NCBI RefSeq assembly: GCF_900143695.1 | Contig: NZ_FRFE01000017.1 | Location: forward strand, 1 to 64,000 | Length of the DNA: 64,000 nt | Direction of reading: 5' to 3' | Source of the DNA: Desulfopila aestuarii DSM 18488 | Lineage (GTDB): Bacteria; Desulfobacterota; Desulfobulbia; Desulfobulbales; Desulfocapsaceae | Part shown: positions 51,965 to 62,900 of the stretch, piece by piece | Position numbering within the stretch: position 1 is the stretch's first letter | How the letters are laid out: each line of letters begins with the position of its first letter | Made by a program: the position numbers and the translations under genes | The notes under the pieces: model-generated | The model's database searches: none | Seen by the model: the letters and a program-made list of their open reading frames with translations, nothing else | What the model was told of the DNA's origin: nothing

Positions 51965-53611
51965 TCAGCCACGATAATTTTGGGTATTAGGGTATCTTCG
52001 GCCACAACCAAATGCTTTGCTGGTAACCTTTAACCCCATTGGTGCCTGCTTGCGCTTATACTCGTTTATCCGGATCCTGCGAACGACATCCTCTACAACC
52101 GTGACAGCAAACCCCTTCTGGGTGATCTCTTCAATGCCCATCCCTTTTTCAAGATACATTTCAAGTATCATGTCCAAAACCTCGTATGGTGGCAAGTCAT
52201 CCTGATCGAGTTGGCCTGGTTTCAGTTCTGCTGAGGGTGGTTTTTCTATAATTCGCTCTGGGATTATCACCTGCTCTCGGTTGACATAGTAGGAAAGTTC
52301 ATACACAAGCTGTTTGGGGACGTCTGAGATTACAGCCAATCCACCGCTCATGTCACCGTACAATGTACAGTAGCCAACAGCCATTTCGCTCTTATTGCCT
52401 GTTGTCAAAAGTAGATGGCCAAATTTGTTGGATAAGGCCATCAGAAGATTACCGCGAATTCGGGCCTGCAGATTTTGCTCAGCGAGGTCTTCTGGTAAAT
52501 CTCCAAATAGAGGGGCAAGACTTGTTCGGAAAAGGCCAAACAACTCGCCAATTGGAAGTATTTCAAATCTGCAGCGCAGATTGTTCGCTAATTGCTCTGC
52601 ATCTTCGACCGATTTTTTCGAACTATATGGGGAAGGCATGGCAACCCCCAGTACATTTTTCGCCCCTAATGCATCAACAGCTACGGCAGCGGTAAGGGCC
52701 GAATCGATTCCGCCTGAAAGCCCAAGCACCACGGAAGAAAAGCCACATTTGTGCACATAGTCGCGAACACCTGTTATGAGTCCCCGGTAAATAGTTTCGA
52801 TCACAGGTGGATCAATGGGGGCATGAAGGTCCCCACACCAGTCACCCGTATCAACGGTTATCATATCTTCTTCAAAACCAATAGCTTGAGCTACCACTTT
52901 CCCGTCTGCATTCATCACCAGACTACGTCCGTCAAAGATCAGGGAATCCTGGCCACCTACCTGATTGCAATAAAGAAATGGGGTTACATGCTGCCTGCAG
53001 TATCGGGTGAAAATCGATCGACGAACATCTTCCTTGTATCGCTGGAAGGGAGATGCGGATATGTTGATCAGTCCCGTAAGCTTTTTACCCTCTTTTACAG
53101 CAAGCTGGTGCACCTCTTCTGCCGGTGCGATATCATATTCAGGGACCTCATCATGCCACACGTCTTCGCAGACCGTAACGCCAAAATAATGACCCTCTAC
53201 TTCATAGATCTGCGATGGAGGACCTGGCTCAAAATATCGGGTTTCATCAAAGACGTCGTATGAAGGAAGTAACTGTTTTCTTGCCTTGAAAATAATTTTG
53301 CCATTTCTGGCAACCACTGCCGAATTATATAATGGCTTACCCGGACGGGTGTCGCAATGTTCGACACTGCCAAACATCACATCAATGGGCGGAAGCTCTT
53401 TAATCAACCTGGCCATAGCGCTATCATTGGCGCGCAGAAAGGATGGCCGTTCAAGAAGATCCTGAGGAGGATATCCGGAAACAGCCAGCTCTGGAAAAAT
53501 TACCAGCCGGCTGCCTTCCTTCCATGCTTTTTCAGCGTACGCCCTGATTTTCTCACAATTGCCGGCAAAATCGCCAATCACAGGATTTATCTGAACCAGA
53601 GAAATTTTCAC
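51965..53611 (-). CDS. nadE: Glutamine-dependent NAD+ synthetase
   Basis: Converts deamido-NAD to NAD with ammonia taken from glutamine. The 548-residue form has an N-terminal nitrilase-like glutaminase (E in FPELAVSGYPP, about 40-50; nucleophilic C in VTVCEDVWHD, about 148-157) and a C-terminal ATP-pyrophosphatase domain (LGLSGGIDSAL, about 293-303; TTGNKSEMAVGY). Both halves look complete. It lies 24 bases upstream of the cytochrome gene and 96 after mltG. Confidence 0.95.
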   Translation of the reverse strand: MKISLVQINPVIGDFAGNCEKIRAYAEKAWKEGSRLVIFPELAVSGYPPQDLLERPSFLRANDSAMARLIKELPPIDVMFGSVEHCDTRPGKPLYNSAVVARNGKIIFKARKQLLPSYDVFDETRYFEPGPPSQIYEVEGHYFGVTVCEDVWHDEVPEYDIAPAEEVHQLAVKEGKKLTGLINISASPFQRYKEDVRRSIFTRYCRQHVTPFLYCNQVGGQDSLIFDGRSLVMNADGKVVAQAIGFEEDMITVDTGDWCGDLHAPIDPPVIETIYRGLITGVRDYVHKCGFSSVVLGLSGGIDSALTAAVAVDALGAKNVLGVAMPSPYSSKKSVEDAEQLANNLRCRFEILPIGELFGLFRTSLAPLFGDLPEDLAEQNLQARIRGNLLMALSNKFGHLLLTTGNKSEMAVGYCTLYGDMSGGLAVISDVPKQLVYELSYYVNREQVIIPERIIEKPPSAELKPGQLDQDDLPPYEVLDMILEMYLEKGMGIEEITQKGFAVTVVEDVVRRIRINEYKRKQAPMGLKVTSKAFGCGRRYPNTQNYRG

Positions 53612-53707
53612 CTATTGCCCCATATCGTCGGATTCATCTTTTTTCAACATTGGAATCTACCAGTTGTCGAACTCTATCGCGCAGACAATGGCACGCTACT
53701 CTTATTG

Positions 53708-54772
53708 TTACTTACTGTCTTTCTCTCTATTTTTCCGCTGATATTTGTTAACCGCATTTATATGTTCACGTAAATTTTTGGAAAAATAGTGAGTTCCGTC
53801 ATTTTTCGAGACAAAATAGAGATACTCAACCTCGGCGGGATGCAGAACAGCCTCAATTGCCGCCCTGCCGGGACTGGCAATAGGGCCTGCAGGTAATGCG
53901 GGAATGACATATGTGTTATAAGGGTTGGAGCTTTTGAGATCGCTCTTGGTGATAGGGCCATTAAAGTTGCCGCTGCCGTAAACTACTGTGGGATCAGACT
54001 GCAGCTTCATGCCTTTCTCCAACCGGTTAAGGAAAACCGAGGCAATAAGCGGCCTCTCAGTAGCATCACCAGTTTCCTTTTCAACAATTGAGGCAAGAAT
54101 TACCGTCTCACGCTGGTCCGGTATCGAGTCCTTCATGTCGCTCACCACCTCTCCCCATACCTCCTTGAAGCGGTTGACCAGCATTACTATAATCGATTTT
54201 GCTCCTCGCTTTTCCCGGGTCAGAAAATAAGTGTCGGGATACAGATACCCTTCAAGCGAAGAAACGCCGGCAAACCCGAGTTCAGCAATCAACTCGGGGT
54301 CCTCAATCAGCTCAAGAAAGACATATTGATCACACCAGCCTTCAGCTGAGAAAATCGCACCGATATCTTCGCCACGAAGACCTTCAGGGATAGTAATTGA
54401 GTAATGATAGGGTTTGGCGGTAACCAGCAGCTCGAGAATTTCCGAGGGATTTTTACCTATGGGGAGTTGAAACTCCCCTGCTCGCAATTTGGTAGCCACC
54501 CCTCTCAATCTGGCCAGCAGCATGAAACGCATATCGTCTCGAATAACTCCGGCCTCACCAAGTATTTTACCAATTCCCTGGACAGATGTACCTTTGGGGA
54601 TCTCAACAACAACCTGATCTTCCGAGCCTGCTGGCCCGTTATTGTTGGCGTAGAGCATCAGCCAGTAGTAGCAGGCTAATGGCATGAGGCATAGAAAAAG
54701 GGCCGTCCACAGGACGACCCTTTTCCAGATCCTACCGGAAGAGATGGTGGATGAATGTGTATTTTCCGACAC
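53708..54772 (-). CDS. mltG: Endolytic transglycosylase MltG
   Basis: Inner-membrane enzyme that cuts nascent glycan strands and is thought to set their length. The 354-residue protein has a cytoplasmic N-terminus, one membrane helix (about 16-38), a LysM-like segment (VVEIPKGTSVQGIG, about 56-69) and the YceG catalytic domain with the glutamate in ASIVEKETG (about 224-232), followed by SDPTVVYG and NPYNTYV..GLPPGPIA-type sequence. It follows lon by 139 bases. Confidence 0.93.
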   Translation of the reverse strand: MSENTHSSTISSGRIWKRVVLWTALFLCLMPLACYYWLMLYANNNGPAGSEDQVVVEIPKGTSVQGIGKILGEAGVIRDDMRFMLLARLRGVATKLRAGEFQLPIGKNPSEILELLVTAKPYHYSITIPEGLRGEDIGAIFSAEGWCDQYVFLELIEDPELIAELGFAGVSSLEGYLYPDTYFLTREKRGAKSIIVMLVNRFKEVWGEVVSDMKDSIPDQRETVILASIVEKETGDATERPLIASVFLNRLEKGMKLQSDPTVVYGSGNFNGPITKSDLKSSNPYNTYVIPALPAGPIASPGRAAIEAVLHPAEVEYLYFVSKNDGTHYFSKNLREHINAVNKYQRKNREKDSK

Positions 54773-54911
54773 TGAAAAGTTTTGTGCTTGTTACGTGATT
54801 AAAGGCTTTCTGGATATTTCATCACAAATGTACACAACAACATCCAGCAACACAACAATTTCATACCACCTATGCAGGTACGGTAAAGGTTCACCGCTCT
54901 GCTGTTTTAAG

Positions 54912-57323
54912 CTATTTTTTCTTCTCAGTCACAGCCTTCGGCTTCGATCCCTTGCCGAAAGCGATTTTCACTACCTCATCCATGTTTTTGACCGGGAAAA
55001 ACTCCATCTTATCTCGGATATCCTTGGGTATTTCAGCTAGATCCTTTTTGTTGTGATACGGGATGATCACCTTTGTGATATCCGCCCGCAACGCCGCAAG
55101 TGCCTTCTCTTTCAAGCCGCCTATCGGCAGCACCCGGCCCCGCAAAGTAACCTCACCGGTCATGGCAAGCTTCACCACGACTTCCTGCTTAACTATCGCC
55201 GAATAGAGCGCGGTAGCAATGGTTATACCGGCTGATGGCCCATCCTTGGGAATCGCTCCGGCGGGAACGTGGACGTGAATATCGATCTTCTCGAAATATT
55301 CTTCATCGACCTTGAGTTCTTCCGAGCGACTACGGCAATAAGTGAGAGCCGCCTGAGCTGACTCTTTCATAACATCGCCCAACTGGCCGGTAAGAATAAG
55401 TTTACCTTTACCCGGCATTATGTTGACCTCGATCTGTAGGATCTCACCGCCGATTTCAGTCCAGGCAAGTCCGGTAACAAGGCCCGGTTGCTGAAGTTTT
55501 TCGACCTCAGACTCGGGTATTGTCTTAGGCGGACCGAGGTAGGTATCAATATTGTTTTTGCTGACGCTGTAGGGTCCCTTACCGCCTTCAGCAACCTTGC
55601 GGGCAATCTTGCGGCAGACCTTTCCTATTTCACGCTCAAGATTTCTTAGTCCCGCTTCATAGGTGTAATGGGTAATGATATGCTGAAGGGTGTCATCATT
55701 CATCCGGATGTGCGAAGCTTTCAAACCATTTTCTTTCTGCTGCCGTGGCAAGAGATATTTTCTCGCAATAACTGTCTTTTCCTCAAGCGTGTAGCCGGAA
55801 AGTCTAATCACCTCCATTCTGTCGAGAAGCGGACCAGGAATGGTATCCGTCATGTTCGCGGTAGTGATGAACATGACCTTGGAAAGGTCAAGCGGTAGAT
55901 TGAGGTAGTGATCGGAAAACTCAAAGTTCTGTTCGGGATCAAGCACCTCAAGCAAGGCAGAAGAAGGATCGCCACGATAATCCGAGCCGATCTTGTCGAT
56001 CTCATCCATCATGAAGATCGGATTGTTGGAAGCAACAGTCTTCAGTCCCTGAACAATCCGCCCAGGCATTGCACCGATATAGGTGCGCCGATGGCCGCGG
56101 ATCTCAGCTTCATCACGCATGCCACCAAGCGAGATACGATGAAATTTTCGCCCCATCGCCCTTGCGATTGACTGACCAAGCGAAGTTTTACCCACACCAG
56201 GAGGGCCGACAAAGCAAAGGATTGGCCCCTTGGTCGATTCGTTCAGCTTTCGCACAGCGAGATATTCGAGAATGCGTTCTTTGACCTTTTCAAGACCATA
56301 ATGGTCTTCGTCGAGCACCGCCTTTGCTTCCACCAGATCAAGCCTGTCCTTGGTTGATTTCATCCACGGCACGTCAAGAATCCAGTCGATATATGTACGG
56401 ATAATGGTTGCCTCTGAGGAGTCGGGATGCATCATATCCATCCGGCTCAACTGTTTTTTCGCTTCCTTACGGACCTCTTTCGGCATCTTGGTTTTTTTCA
56501 GCTTGACCTCGAGTTCTTCAATTTCCTGAGTTCGCTCATCGGTATCGCCGAGTTCTTTCTGCAGTGCGTGCAACTGTTCGCGAAGGAAATATTCACGCTG
56601 GGACTTACTCATCTCCTCCTTGGCATCGTTCTGGATCTTCGCCTGGACTGTGGAAACTTCAAGTTCTTTTGAGAGCAGTTTATTCACCAGCATCAGCCGC
56701 TTCGTTGGATCAATCTCCTCCAGTATCGACTGCGATTCGACAATTTTCAATCTCAGGTTTGAACCAACAAGGTCTGCTAAACGACCAGGATCATCGATGT
56801 TGTTGATGATCATCATGAGGTCGGCGGAAAGAATACCGCGCAGAGACATGATCTTTTCGGTCTGTTCACGCACCGTTCGCATCATAGCCTCGACCTCGAC
56901 ACTGATCTCCTCAACCTCAGTCTCCTCGATAACTTCGATCGACACCTCGTAGGAAGGCTCCGTCTTGAGGTATTCGGTTATTCGAGCCTTGGACATCGCC
57001 TGGACGAGCACCTTCAGCCTGCCGTCAGGCATTTTCAAGGTCCGCATAACCATGCACACCATGCCGATATCATATAGATCGGCCTCCTGAGGATTGTCCT
57101 TGGTGGCATCCTTCTGGGTGACAAGCATGATAAGCTTATTGGAGTTCAAGGCCTCGTTTACAGCCTCGACTGAGCCTGGACGACCAACAAAAAGAGGAAT
57201 AATCATGTAGTTGAAAACCACGACATCACGTACTGCCATCATGGGCAGCACTTCGGGGATTTCCATCTCCTCGTTGTTGGAAAAATCATCCATACTAATG
57301 CTCAAAGAATCGTTGAATTCCAC
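54912..57323 (-). CDS. lon: ATP-dependent protease Lon
   Basis: Cytoplasmic AAA+ serine protease that degrades misfolded and regulatory proteins. The 803-residue protein contains the N-terminal substrate domain, Walker [14 protein letters not shown] (about 366-378), Walker [11 protein letters not shown] (about 429-438) and the protease domain with the Ser-Lys pair, serine in [11 protein letters not shown] (about 687-697) and lysine in [10 protein letters not shown] (about 733-742). I accept the GTG 57323 because GGAGG precedes it at 5 bases; a nearby ATG (at the MDDFSNNEE segment) is the alternative. It is divergent from the gene at 57736 over 412 bases. Confidence 0.97.
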   Translation of the reverse strand: MEFNDSLSISMDDFSNNEEMEIPEVLPMMAVRDVVVFNYMIIPLFVGRPGSVEAVNEALNSNKLIMLVTQKDATKDNPQEADLYDIGMVCMVMRTLKMPDGRLKVLVQAMSKARITEYLKTEPSYEVSIEVIEETEVEEISVEVEAMMRTVREQTEKIMSLRGILSADLMMIINNIDDPGRLADLVGSNLRLKIVESQSILEEIDPTKRLMLVNKLLSKELEVSTVQAKIQNDAKEEMSKSQREYFLREQLHALQKELGDTDERTQEIEELEVKLKKTKMPKEVRKEAKKQLSRMDMMHPDSSEATIIRTYIDWILDVPWMKSTKDRLDLVEAKAVLDEDHYGLEKVKERILEYLAVRKLNESTKGPILCFVGPPGVGKTSLGQSIARAMGRKFHRISLGGMRDEAEIRGHRRTYIGAMPGRIVQGLKTVASNNPIFMMDEIDKIGSDYRGDPSSALLEVLDPEQNFEFSDHYLNLPLDLSKVMFITTANMTDTIPGPLLDRMEVIRLSGYTLEEKTVIARKYLLPRQQKENGLKASHIRMNDDTLQHIITHYTYEAGLRNLEREIGKVCRKIARKVAEGGKGPYSVSKNNIDTYLGPPKTIPESEVEKLQQPGLVTGLAWTEIGGEILQIEVNIMPGKGKLILTGQLGDVMKESAQAALTYCRSRSEELKVDEEYFEKIDIHVHVPAGAIPKDGPSAGITIATALYSAIVKQEVVVKLAMTGEVTLRGRVLPIGGLKEKALAALRADITKVIIPYHNKKDLAEIPKDIRDKMEFFPVKNMDEVVKIAFGKGSKPKAVTEKKK

Positions 57324-57735
57324 TCTTACCTCCTGGGAGAACTGCCAAACCGGTTCATAGATAACCGGCGAGTCAACTGTTTATAAAATAACGGGTATCC
57401 CCGTCTGTTTGTCATTTTCGATTAGTATATTTTATGCGAAATAAATAGTCTATCTGAAAACCGACCACAAACTAAACACAGAGACGAATCAAGTCAAGCA
57501 AGGTTTCCGAAATCATTTACCGGGCTTGCGAAAAATCTAAGTGTCAACGGTTGAATCTGGCAATCAGTTACCGTCACATACATGCCATTAGATTTTTCTT
57601 ATTTCTGTAAAAGAGAGCAGCAATAATCAAATTCGCCTTTTTTATTGAATTCAAAAAAAAAGTTGGCGATAGTTGTTCACGGTTTTACGTTATTGCAATC
57701 TTACACTCTCACCTTCATTTACTGGAGTTACAACA
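57324..57735. promoter_or_regulatory. Divergent promoter region of lon and the beta-helix gene
   Basis: About 410 bases. No clear CIRCE element, sigma-32-type box or riboswitch was seen; the ribosome sites of both genes lie at its ends. Confidence 0.35.
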
Positions 57736-58536
57736 ATGCTTGACGCAGCTTCCCTTTTCGACCTTTCCGAATTTGAACACGCATCCCTCTTTACAGAAGG
57801 CGATTTTGTCTGGTCAGCACTCAATAAGCTCAAATCCTACATGGATAAGGCCAGCTATCCTGAACTTGACCGCGCCCTGATAGAGAATGGCAAACCACTC
57901 ACTGAGACAGTAATCTTGCATAATGGCCGATATCTTCCTGCCACAGGTCTTGAAATTATTTTTGACGACGCCACAAAAGGAAAACTTTCTGTTATGAGGG
58001 AAGGAACCCGACTTGAAGGGGCGACAGTTATTATGGCCGGAGCGATTCTTATGGGTGATAGAATTGCATTTGGAAAAGGGGTGCTGGTCGAATCAGGGGC
58101 AATGATTAAATCGCCGACAATTATCGGCGACTGCTGTGAAGTACGCCAGGCGGCCTACCTCCGCGGTTATTGCCTCGCCGGTAAGCGCTGTGTACTTGGT
58201 CACGCCACCGAAATCAAACATTCGATATTCCTTAATGATGCCAAAGCCGGCCACTTTGCCTATCTTGGTGATTCAATCCTTGGCACCAATGCCAATCTCG
58301 GGGCAGGTACCAAATTCGCCAATCTCAAAATGGTTTCCGGTAATATCTATATCCAGCACGAAGGAAAAGAATACGATACTGGCAGGCGAAAACTTGGGGC
58401 AATTTTAGGCGATGACAGCCAAACCGGCTGCAATTCGGTCACCAACCCAGGCACGATATTCGGCAAACGATGCATGCTCATGCCAAATGTCACCTCCCGT
58501 GCTGGCTTTCATCGAGCAAAATCGTTCATACGGTAA
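57736..58536 (+). CDS. GlmU-like left-handed beta-helix protein
   Basis: A 266-residue protein with an N-terminal helical part (about 1-75) and a left-handed beta-helix made of hexapeptide repeats (about 75-230: RIAFGKGVLVESGAMIKSPTIIGD and LGTNANLGAGTKFANLK-type segments). The GAGTKFANLK stretch resembles the acetyltransferase half of GlmU, but the nucleotidyltransferase domain is absent, so it is probably an acyl- or sugar-nucleotide-linked transferase of unknown substrate. A GGAG ribosome site precedes the ATG at 57736; the longer frame back to 57673 is unlikely. Confidence 0.7.
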   Translation: MLDAASLFDLSEFEHASLFTEGDFVWSALNKLKSYMDKASYPELDRALIENGKPLTETVILHNGRYLPATGLEIIFDDATKGKLSVMREGTRLEGATVIMAGAILMGDRIAFGKGVLVESGAMIKSPTIIGDCCEVRQAAYLRGYCLAGKRCVLGHATEIKHSIFLNDAKAGHFAYLGDSILGTNANLGAGTKFANLKMVSGNIYIQHEGKEYDTGRRKLGAILGDDSQTGCNSVTNPGTIFGKRCMLMPNVTSRAGFHRAKSFIR

Positions 58537-58715
58537 TTTCAGTCCAGTTCGACGATGTAACAAGTGCTGTCATCTGGTTGTGGACCACTTTTATCTTGAC
58601 GTGAATCCTACGGTGAACGTACATTACGGCCTGCTTATATTTCTCGCCCTGCGCTGCTAACCTCGTGTAGCTCAATCCTCACCTTATCACCTCTTTCAGA
58701 AGGAGCCTTTTCTCC

Positions 58716-59564
58716 ATGCTCATAGAGAAAAAAATTGGTTTAATCGGCGGCGGCAACATGGCCGAAGCACTTATCAGCGGCCTGGTTCAATCAGGATCGG
58801 CACTCCCTGAAAACATCATCTGTTCCGACATCCGTGAAGAACCGCTTGAGGAACTTCATCGCAAATACGGTGTAGCCGTAACAACTGATAACGTCGAAGT
58901 GGCTCAAAAATCCGAAATTATAATTTATGCCACCAAGCCGCAGATCCTTGCCACCGTCCTTAAAGAAACAGCCGATATCCTTGACAGATCAAAGCTCATC
59001 ATTTCAATCGCCGCCGGTGTACCGCTAGCTGCCATCCAGTCAGGTTTGCATAAAGATTTGCGACTCATCAGGGTCATGCCGAATATCTGTGCCTTCGTCA
59101 AAGAGAGCGCAACTGCTATTGCCGCTGGAAAATATGTAGAAAAGGGAGATATTGAACTGGCGAAAGCCATTTTTGATTCGGTTGGCGTCAGCGTCTTCAT
59201 CAAGGAAAACATTCTTATGGACGCATTCACAGGTCTGAGCGGCAGTGGACCCGCCTACTTCTTTCTTATTATTGACGCCATGGCTGACGCGGGAGTGAAG
59301 ATGGGCCTATCACGAAAAGACTCGCTGCTCCTTTCTACCCAGACAATGCTTGGTTCTGCCAAAATGCTGCTCGAGTCAAAAGAGCATCCAGGCCAGCTGA
59401 AGGATCGTGTCACCTCGCCTGGTGGCACCTCAATTGCCGGTATTCACACCCTCGAACAAGGCGGGCTGCGTACCACCATAATGGACGCTGTCGAAGCAGC
59501 AACCAATCGCTCAAAAGAACTAGGCGAAGTTATGATTCATAATTTTCTTGAAAATAACGATTAG
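58716..59564 (+). CDS. proC: Pyrroline-5-carboxylate reductase
   Basis: Last step of proline synthesis, NAD(P)H-dependent. The 282-residue protein has the N-terminal Rossmann motif IGLIGGGNMAEALISGL (about 7-23), IYATKPQ (about 70-76), RVMPNICAFVKESATAI (about 117-133, replacing the usual MPNTPA), SGSGPAYFFL (about 172-181) and the C-terminal DRVTSPGGTSIAGI (about 229-242). AGAAGGAG lies upstream of the ATG. A strong terminator (59614-59645) follows. Confidence 0.95.
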   Translation: MLIEKKIGLIGGGNMAEALISGLVQSGSALPENIICSDIREEPLEELHRKYGVAVTTDNVEVAQKSEIIIYATKPQILATVLKETADILDRSKLIISIAAGVPLAAIQSGLHKDLRLIRVMPNICAFVKESATAIAAGKYVEKGDIELAKAIFDSVGVSVFIKENILMDAFTGLSGSGPAYFFLIIDAMADAGVKMGLSRKDSLLLSTQTMLGSAKMLLESKEHPGQLKDRVTSPGGTSIAGIHTLEQGGLRTTIMDAVEAATNRSKELGEVMIHNFLENND

Positions 59565-59613
59565 TTTTTGACTTCAAGGATATTGTGAGATCGTCAACTC
59601 ATTTGGAGTTATT

Positions 59614-59645
59614 ACAGGGCAGGCATCACGTGCCTGCCCTGTTTT
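59614..59645. terminator. Terminator of proC
   Basis: Arms 59614-59625 and 59631-59642 form a perfect 12-bp stem (ACAGGGCAGGCA) with a 5-nt loop, followed by TTTT. It can also end transcription of the convergent gene at 59652-59903. Confidence 0.9.
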
Positions 59646-59651
59646 GCATGG

Positions 59652-59903
59652 TTACGCAGCGTGGGATAATCCCATCTCCGCCAGATACACCTGTCCCTGC
59701 CGGGTCATAACTACCCGGTCTCCATCCTGGTCGCTTTCGACTACCCCATCCTTATTCATTACTTTGATAATCTGACGCATCTCTTTCAGACTCAACTGTA
59801 GCTTTTCAGCAAGAGATGCAGCATTCACCGGTTGCGGCTGATCGTTTTGCAGATTTTCCTGGAGAAGGTGGAGTATCGTGTTTTTTATCTCAAAAAATTT
59901 CAT
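59652..59903 (-). CDS. Small winged-helix protein
   Basis: An 83-residue protein that reads as a single winged-helix DNA-binding domain: an opening helix (KNTILHLLQENL), a helix-turn-helix (NAASLAEKLQLSLKEMRQIIKVMNK, about 28-52) and a wing (GVVESDQDGDRVVMTRQG, about 53-70). It is too small to hold a ligand domain. It lies 80 bases beyond the large glutamate dehydrogenase on the same strand and may regulate it, which is inference from position. Confidence 0.6.
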   Translation of the reverse strand: MKFFEIKNTILHLLQENLQNDQPQPVNAASLAEKLQLSLKEMRQIIKVMNKDGVVESDQDGDRVVMTRQGQVYLAEMGLSHAA

Positions 59904-59983
59904 CTCTGATCCTTATTTAAACGCAAAAAATAAGAGCGCTTGCAACGCGTTCCATAACCACGAAAAGCAAACGTTCATCCATT

Positions 59984-62900
59984 TCACATGGCAACCGAGT
60001 CCCATTCATCAAAGATATGGTGCAGGTTCTTAACAAGAGACACTTCAGCGGCCTCAAGATAGGTGTCCCACTCAAGACAGAATCTGTAATACGCCATGGA
60101 CGCCAGTTTTTTCGTCACAATTGCATCAAGATAGGGACCAAGCTCTTCAGATTTGAAAGTGGTCATGATATGTTCTCGCCCCAACACACCGATCAATACA
60201 GGCGGCACATACTGTTCCATGGTCTTCCAGACAAGTTCTTCATCGGCCAAAATCTCGCCTTTCCGTTCAAGCAATTGATCCTGGAAGGCAAAAATCTTTT
60301 CACTTGTTTTTTCCGATAGATCAAAAAGTGGTATCATCGGGTCAACACCATACACCTTCATCAGCATCAGCGTCTCAACCGCGGCATAACGAGCAACCAT
60401 GTTCATAATGTCGCGAATAAGAGCCCAACGAGTCTTAACATCGTTGAGAAGTTTTTCCTCATATTCATCCTGCAAAAGGAACGCAGTGAGAACTTCTGAG
60501 ACCGAACTGCTGAACACCCCGCCCTTATTAGCTGAAGAGTCTTTAATCTGCAGGATGTCGGTAGCGATGGCAATATGGCGACGGGCCACATCATCGAAGA
60601 AAACGTTGGCACCCTCGACAATGAATTTCAATTCCTTAAAGAGCTCAAGAAACTGTTTCACGTTGCCATGGTTGATAGTGTCCTTGAAACCTCCACATGG
60701 GATAAAAGCGGTAATATTCGCTTCACGTATAAATTTTCGATTCTCGACATTGGCGAGAAAAGTTTTATGGAACAACGCTCCATCTTCAATGACAGTTCCG
60801 TCAGGAAGGGAAACATTCTTTCCCCTGAGCGGTACCCGAAAACCTCTTGCTCCCAGTTTTTGTTCAGGATACGCCAGTGAGTTTGCGCGAGGGTCACCGT
60901 TACGCATGAAGGCAATTTTCATCAGCTCTTTTTTATCAAGCCCTTCTGGGTCGAACAAAACAGAGCCGCCATCAAGTATCAGGCAGATCTTGCCTTGGTA
61001 ACATTGAATTTCGTTGGCACCGAGGTCACCGTCCGGGCCACCGGTAATCATCAGGTTAAGGTTTTCTTCAGCATGTCCCTGCGATTCAATAAGGGTTCTG
61101 AAGGCGCTCATGATCGAGGTAGTCGTCATGCCGGACAGAGTGATTTTTCCGCCAATCTGTGCATAAATCTCTTCCATGTCGTTTGTTAGCAATACCGATT
61201 TACCATCGACCTGAAGATCAACACCATCAGCACCCATATTCAACAACCCGAACAGTTCACCACTTTCGAGCAGCCCATACGTATCGTGTGGTATGCCGAA
61301 GGATTTTCCGGTGGTCATGGTCCGCCAGTGCCGGTATCCTCTTTCCTTTGCCCTGAGCGACACTCCGTCCATGAGCGGTGCCGTGCCCTCATCAGGCCCG
61401 AAAAAGATCAGCTCAGGCTTGCCGTAATAGTCGATAATAGAATTATCAAGCAGCATGAGATCCATGATGCCTTCTGTGTAGTCAAACAATGCGTCTCGAG
61501 AATACGAGGCATACTGGGGATGCGGCACCACCACACCTTTTGAGCCACTCTCGCAGATATCTTTATGTTTTAAGCGCTGCGCCTTAGGGCCAAGTGCGTA
61601 ATTCAGCAGTACGGCATTGTCCAGTTCGGTGGCGTGATTGGATCTGGAAATCCGAAGCAAACGTAATCCGCCTCGGGCAATGTCTGCAGCACGTAAATGC
61701 GTTCCGCAGGCATAATGCCCATTCACATAAAAAATACCGTACACAAACTGGTTATACACCAGTGGGTCGAGAATGGAGCTGTCGAACCTGAAGGAAAAAG
61801 AACGTTTTTCTTCTTTGTAAAAATTGGTTTTCAGTGTTGCGCTGACTATCTTGAACATAAACTTGAAGATGTCGTAACCCAGACTGAAATCTATGAAACG
61901 GGCAGAAATCATCTTGTCGAATTCTTTCCACTTCGTCTGGAGTACGGCGTCAGTAAGCCGGTCCATAATCCCCGGCTTGAATTTTCGTTCAAACAGTTCG
62001 TGAAGAAATCGAAGAAGATCGACATTTTTTTTCACCATCTCTTCTATGAGGCTGGCGGCGTATATCGACTTGTTAGAGCTGTGGAGTCTTTTGGAAAAAG
62101 CATCCTGATGATCTTTACTGCTCAGACTTTCAAGGATTTCTCTATCGGTTGCATTTTCACTCTCCTTGTAGATAAAGAGATGCGTAAAATCTATGGCATT
62201 TCCAGCAAACAGCATCTCATGAAACGTCAGTTCGCCGTTTAAATAAAGTTCTTTCATAGAGTTTATGGAGTATGAAAGAAATGATCGCAAATCAGCAAGA
62301 ATGCGTGCCTCTTGAGTCCTTGTGAGTTCACCCTGAATGTAAAGTGCACATACAGAAGATGGAACCGAGGCCTTGGTAAGATATGGCTCCCAGTAGGCGC
62401 GTACCAAAGTGAATCCATGCTCGGCCAGCAATTTACGCAAAAGTGGCAACTGCGGCTTTTCAAAATCACTTCCAAACATCAAACGTGTTTCGCCGGTCTC
62501 CGGCAGGTTGAACACTTCAATATGCGGCACAACCGCCCGATCGGCTTTTACCAGAAAACTCTCATACCGTTTCCTCGTCGGTTCAGGAGTTACGGCATAG
62601 TCACCTGCCAGAGAGAAGAGAAAACGTGAAGACAGAAACTCCTCACGAGAATAATCTACAACTGTTTCGGGCCGAATAATATAGGTGGAATATTTGGAAT
62701 CAGGGCTGTAATAATATTCCCGTCGATGGCCGGAGATCTGGTCTTCCAGCATCGCTTCCATATTCTCACGGGTCTCTTCTGTCGCAATACGTACCCGGCC
62801 CACCTGACTGCCGTAAGACATATCAAAATCGATATTAGCGACTCGCCCATAAAGGGTGACAGTGCCATCGATAACTTTGATAGAGGTGGCGATTGATTGA